The position numbers were made by a program, and so were the translations under genes. A stretch of DNA of 64,000 nt from Paracoccus chinensis. GTDB lineage: Bacteria; Pseudomonadota; Alphaproteobacteria; Rhodobacterales; Rhodobacteraceae. The notes beneath the pieces were generated by a model, which was not told the DNA's origin, searched no databases, and saw nothing but the letters and a program-made list of their open reading frames with translations. The stretch lies in assembly GCF_900102885.1 (NCBI RefSeq), contig NZ_FNGE01000007.1, positions 124,001 through 188,000 on the forward strand, given 5' to 3'. This document shows positions 62,707-64,000 of the stretch, one piece after another. Position 1 is the first letter of the stretch; each line of letters opens with the position of its first letter.

Positions 62707-64000
62707 CGCGCGTCCCCGCCCTTCTGCGCACCGCCACGGTCGCGCTTGCCGCGCTGCTGGTCGCAGGCGCGGGCCTGGCGCAGACGGTGGTGTCGGAAGG
62801 TGGGCGCGGGGCCGTCACCACGGCGGCGGGCGATCCTGCGGCCCCCGGCGCCTCGGTGGGCGAGACCCCGGCCGAGGCTACGGCGCGCGAGGCTGCTGCG
62901 GCCGCAGCGGGCCTGCGCGAGGCCATCGCCCGTCTGGACGTCGCGCTGACCGCGGACGACCAGGTGATCGCGCTGTCCGAGGTGATCCGCGCCTATGAAC
63001 AAGGTCAGGCCGCGCTGCGCGACAGCCTGCGCCGCGCCGCGCTGCGCGAGGCGCAGGTGCGCGCCGAGTTTGAGGAACAGCGCGACCACCTGTCCCGGAT
63101 CATCGGCGTGATGATGGCGATGCAGGATTCACCCGAAACGCTGATGCTGCTGCACCCGGCAGGCGCCGCCAGCACCGCGCAATCGGGCATGATCCTCTCC
63201 GCCGTCACCCCCGCGCTTCAGGCCGAGGCCGACCGGCTCAGGGCAAGCCTCGACGAGATCGCCATAGTCCGCGGCATCGAGCAATCCGCCGCCGACACCC
63301 TGGCCCAGGGTCTGGCCCAGGTGCAGGAAGCGCGGCGGCTGCTGGCCTCGGCCGTCACCGACCGCTCCTCGATGCCCGTGCGCTTCGGCGAGGACCCGGC
63401 GGAACTGACGGCTCTTGTCGCCTCGGCCGACACGCTGGACAGCTTCGCTGCCGGCATTGCCGCGATGGAACAGGACATCGGTGCCCCCATGGCCGACTTC
63501 GAGGCCGCGCAGGGCAGTTTGACCCTGCCTGCGGTCGGTACCGTGCTGCGCGGCTATGACGAGCCCGACGCCAAGGGCATCCGCCGCCCCGGCCTGACCA
63601 TCGGCACCGCGCCCGCCGCGCTGGTCACGACCCCCTGGCCCGCGACGATCCGCTATCGCGGTCCCCTGCTGGATTACGGCAACGTGATGATCGTCGAGCC
63701 CGCGCGTGGCTACCTTCTGATCGTCGCGGGCCTATCTCAGGTTTTCGGAGAAACAGGCGACGTGCTGCTTGCGGGCGAGCCGATGGGGCTGATGGGTGGC
63801 CAGGAAGGCTCGGCCGCCGAGTTCGGCGCCGCCTTTGTCGAGGCCGCATCCGTCGGCAACACGCCCCCGGCGATGCAGCCGCTGTATGTGGAACTGCGCC
63901 ACGGCAAGGAAACACTGGACCCGGCCGAGTGGTTCGTGATGAATCCGGTCATTACTCCCGCGACCGGCAGCGATGCCGCCCGCGACAACGGCGATACGGC
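62703..64000 (+). CDS. EnvC-like murein hydrolase activator (cut by window edge)
   Basis: At least 432 residues. A signal peptide (about 1-26, AGAGLAQ) is followed by a helical coiled-coil part (LREAIARLDVALTADDQ to LAQVQEARRLL) and a degenerate LytM/M23 domain (IRYRGPLLDYGNVMIVEPARGYLL, LYVELRHG). The LytM zinc ligands are mostly lost (GNVMIVEPA lacks the HxH), as in EnvC, which activates amidases rather than cutting itself. FtsEX, its expected partner, is at 10.9-12.6 kb. Order gpmI-envC is typical. Confidence 0.85.
   Translation, partial: MTRVPALLRTATVALAALLVAGAGLAQTVVSEGGRGAVTTAAGDPAAPGASVGETPAEATAREAAAAAAGLREAIARLDVALTADDQVIALSEVIRAYEQGQAALRDSLRRAALREAQVRAEFEEQRDHLSRIIGVMMAMQDSPETLMLLHPAGAASTAQSGMILSAVTPALQAEADRLRASLDEIAIVRGIEQSAADTLAQGLAQVQEARRLLASAVTDRSSMPVRFGEDPAELTALVASADTLDSFAAGIAAMEQDIGAPMADFEAAQGSLTLPAVGTVLRGYDEPDAKGIRRPGLTIGTAPAALVTTPWPATIRYRGPLLDYGNVMIVEPARGYLLIVAGLSQVFGETGDVLLAGEPMGLMGGQEGSAAEFGAAFVEAASVGNTPPAMQPLYVELRHGKETLDPAEWFVMNPVITPATGSDAARDNGDT

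Overview
The window is a GC-rich alphaproteobacterial chromosome segment. The order maf-rnase E/G-yacG beside infA, the argH-lysA-TIGR02302 run, ftsE-ftsX-plsC, a Paracoccus-like phaB, a Hint-domain protein and a CtrA-type TTAA-N7-TTAA site point to Rhodobacterales, most likely Paracoccus or a close relative. This is inferred from gene content; no database was searched.

Layout. (1) 1-30 kb is mostly housekeeping and metabolic chromosome: a DsbA fragment, a small HNH protein, a DUF2254 membrane protein, ettA, a sulfotransferase, rimO, a ClpP-fold lipoprotein, a Hint protein, an ABC-2 exporter, plsC-ftsX-ftsE, a zinc-ribbon protein, a TIGR02302 protein, lysA, two tiny lipoproteins, argH, a TlpA-like protein, an EAL protein, phaB, a siderophore-type ABC importer with a DUF2218 gene, a DUF4336-SDR pair and an erythromycin-esterase-family protein. 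(2) 29.8-53.7 kb is one uninterrupted minus-strand block of 19 genes encoding a phage-tail-like contractile injection system (CIS) of the extracellular type. In order of transcription these are sheath, tube, T4-like baseplate assembly chaperone, proline-rich protein, DUF4255 cap/terminator, AAA+ ATPase, small Ala-rich protein, DUF4157 HExxH protein with internal repeats, CIS_tube-domain protein, LysM protein, gpD-like hub, gpV-like spike, PAAR-like tip, gp25, two TIGR02243/baseplate-J proteins, a gpI-like tail protein, a DUF6519/beta-helix protein and a short coiled-coil protein. Twelve of the junctions are 4-base start/stop overlaps, so it reads as a single operon. (3) 53.7-54.3 kb is a non-coding region with several hairpins and a weak candidate promoter. 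(4) 54.3-64 kb is housekeeping again: tRNA-Phe, yacG, RNase E/G, maf, infA, tRNA-Gly, a hydroxyacid dehydrogenase, an SH3 protein, a lipoprotein, a membrane-anchored ThiF-like E1, dut, gpmI and the start of an EnvC-like gene.

How the CIS genes fit together. Sheath plus tube form the contractile shaft. gp25, the two baseplate-J proteins, the gpI-like protein, hub, spike and PAAR-like tip form the baseplate and puncturing device. The CIS_tube and LysM proteins would join tube to baseplate, the DUF4255 protein would cap the shaft, and the AAA+ ATPase would serve assembly or cargo loading as in Afp/PVC particles. No conventional tape-measure protein, no T6SS membrane complex, no capsid or terminase and no lysis genes are visible. 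The 783-residue DUF4157 protein is the least explained part of the locus and the best candidate for cargo or for an unusual lumen or length-setting component.
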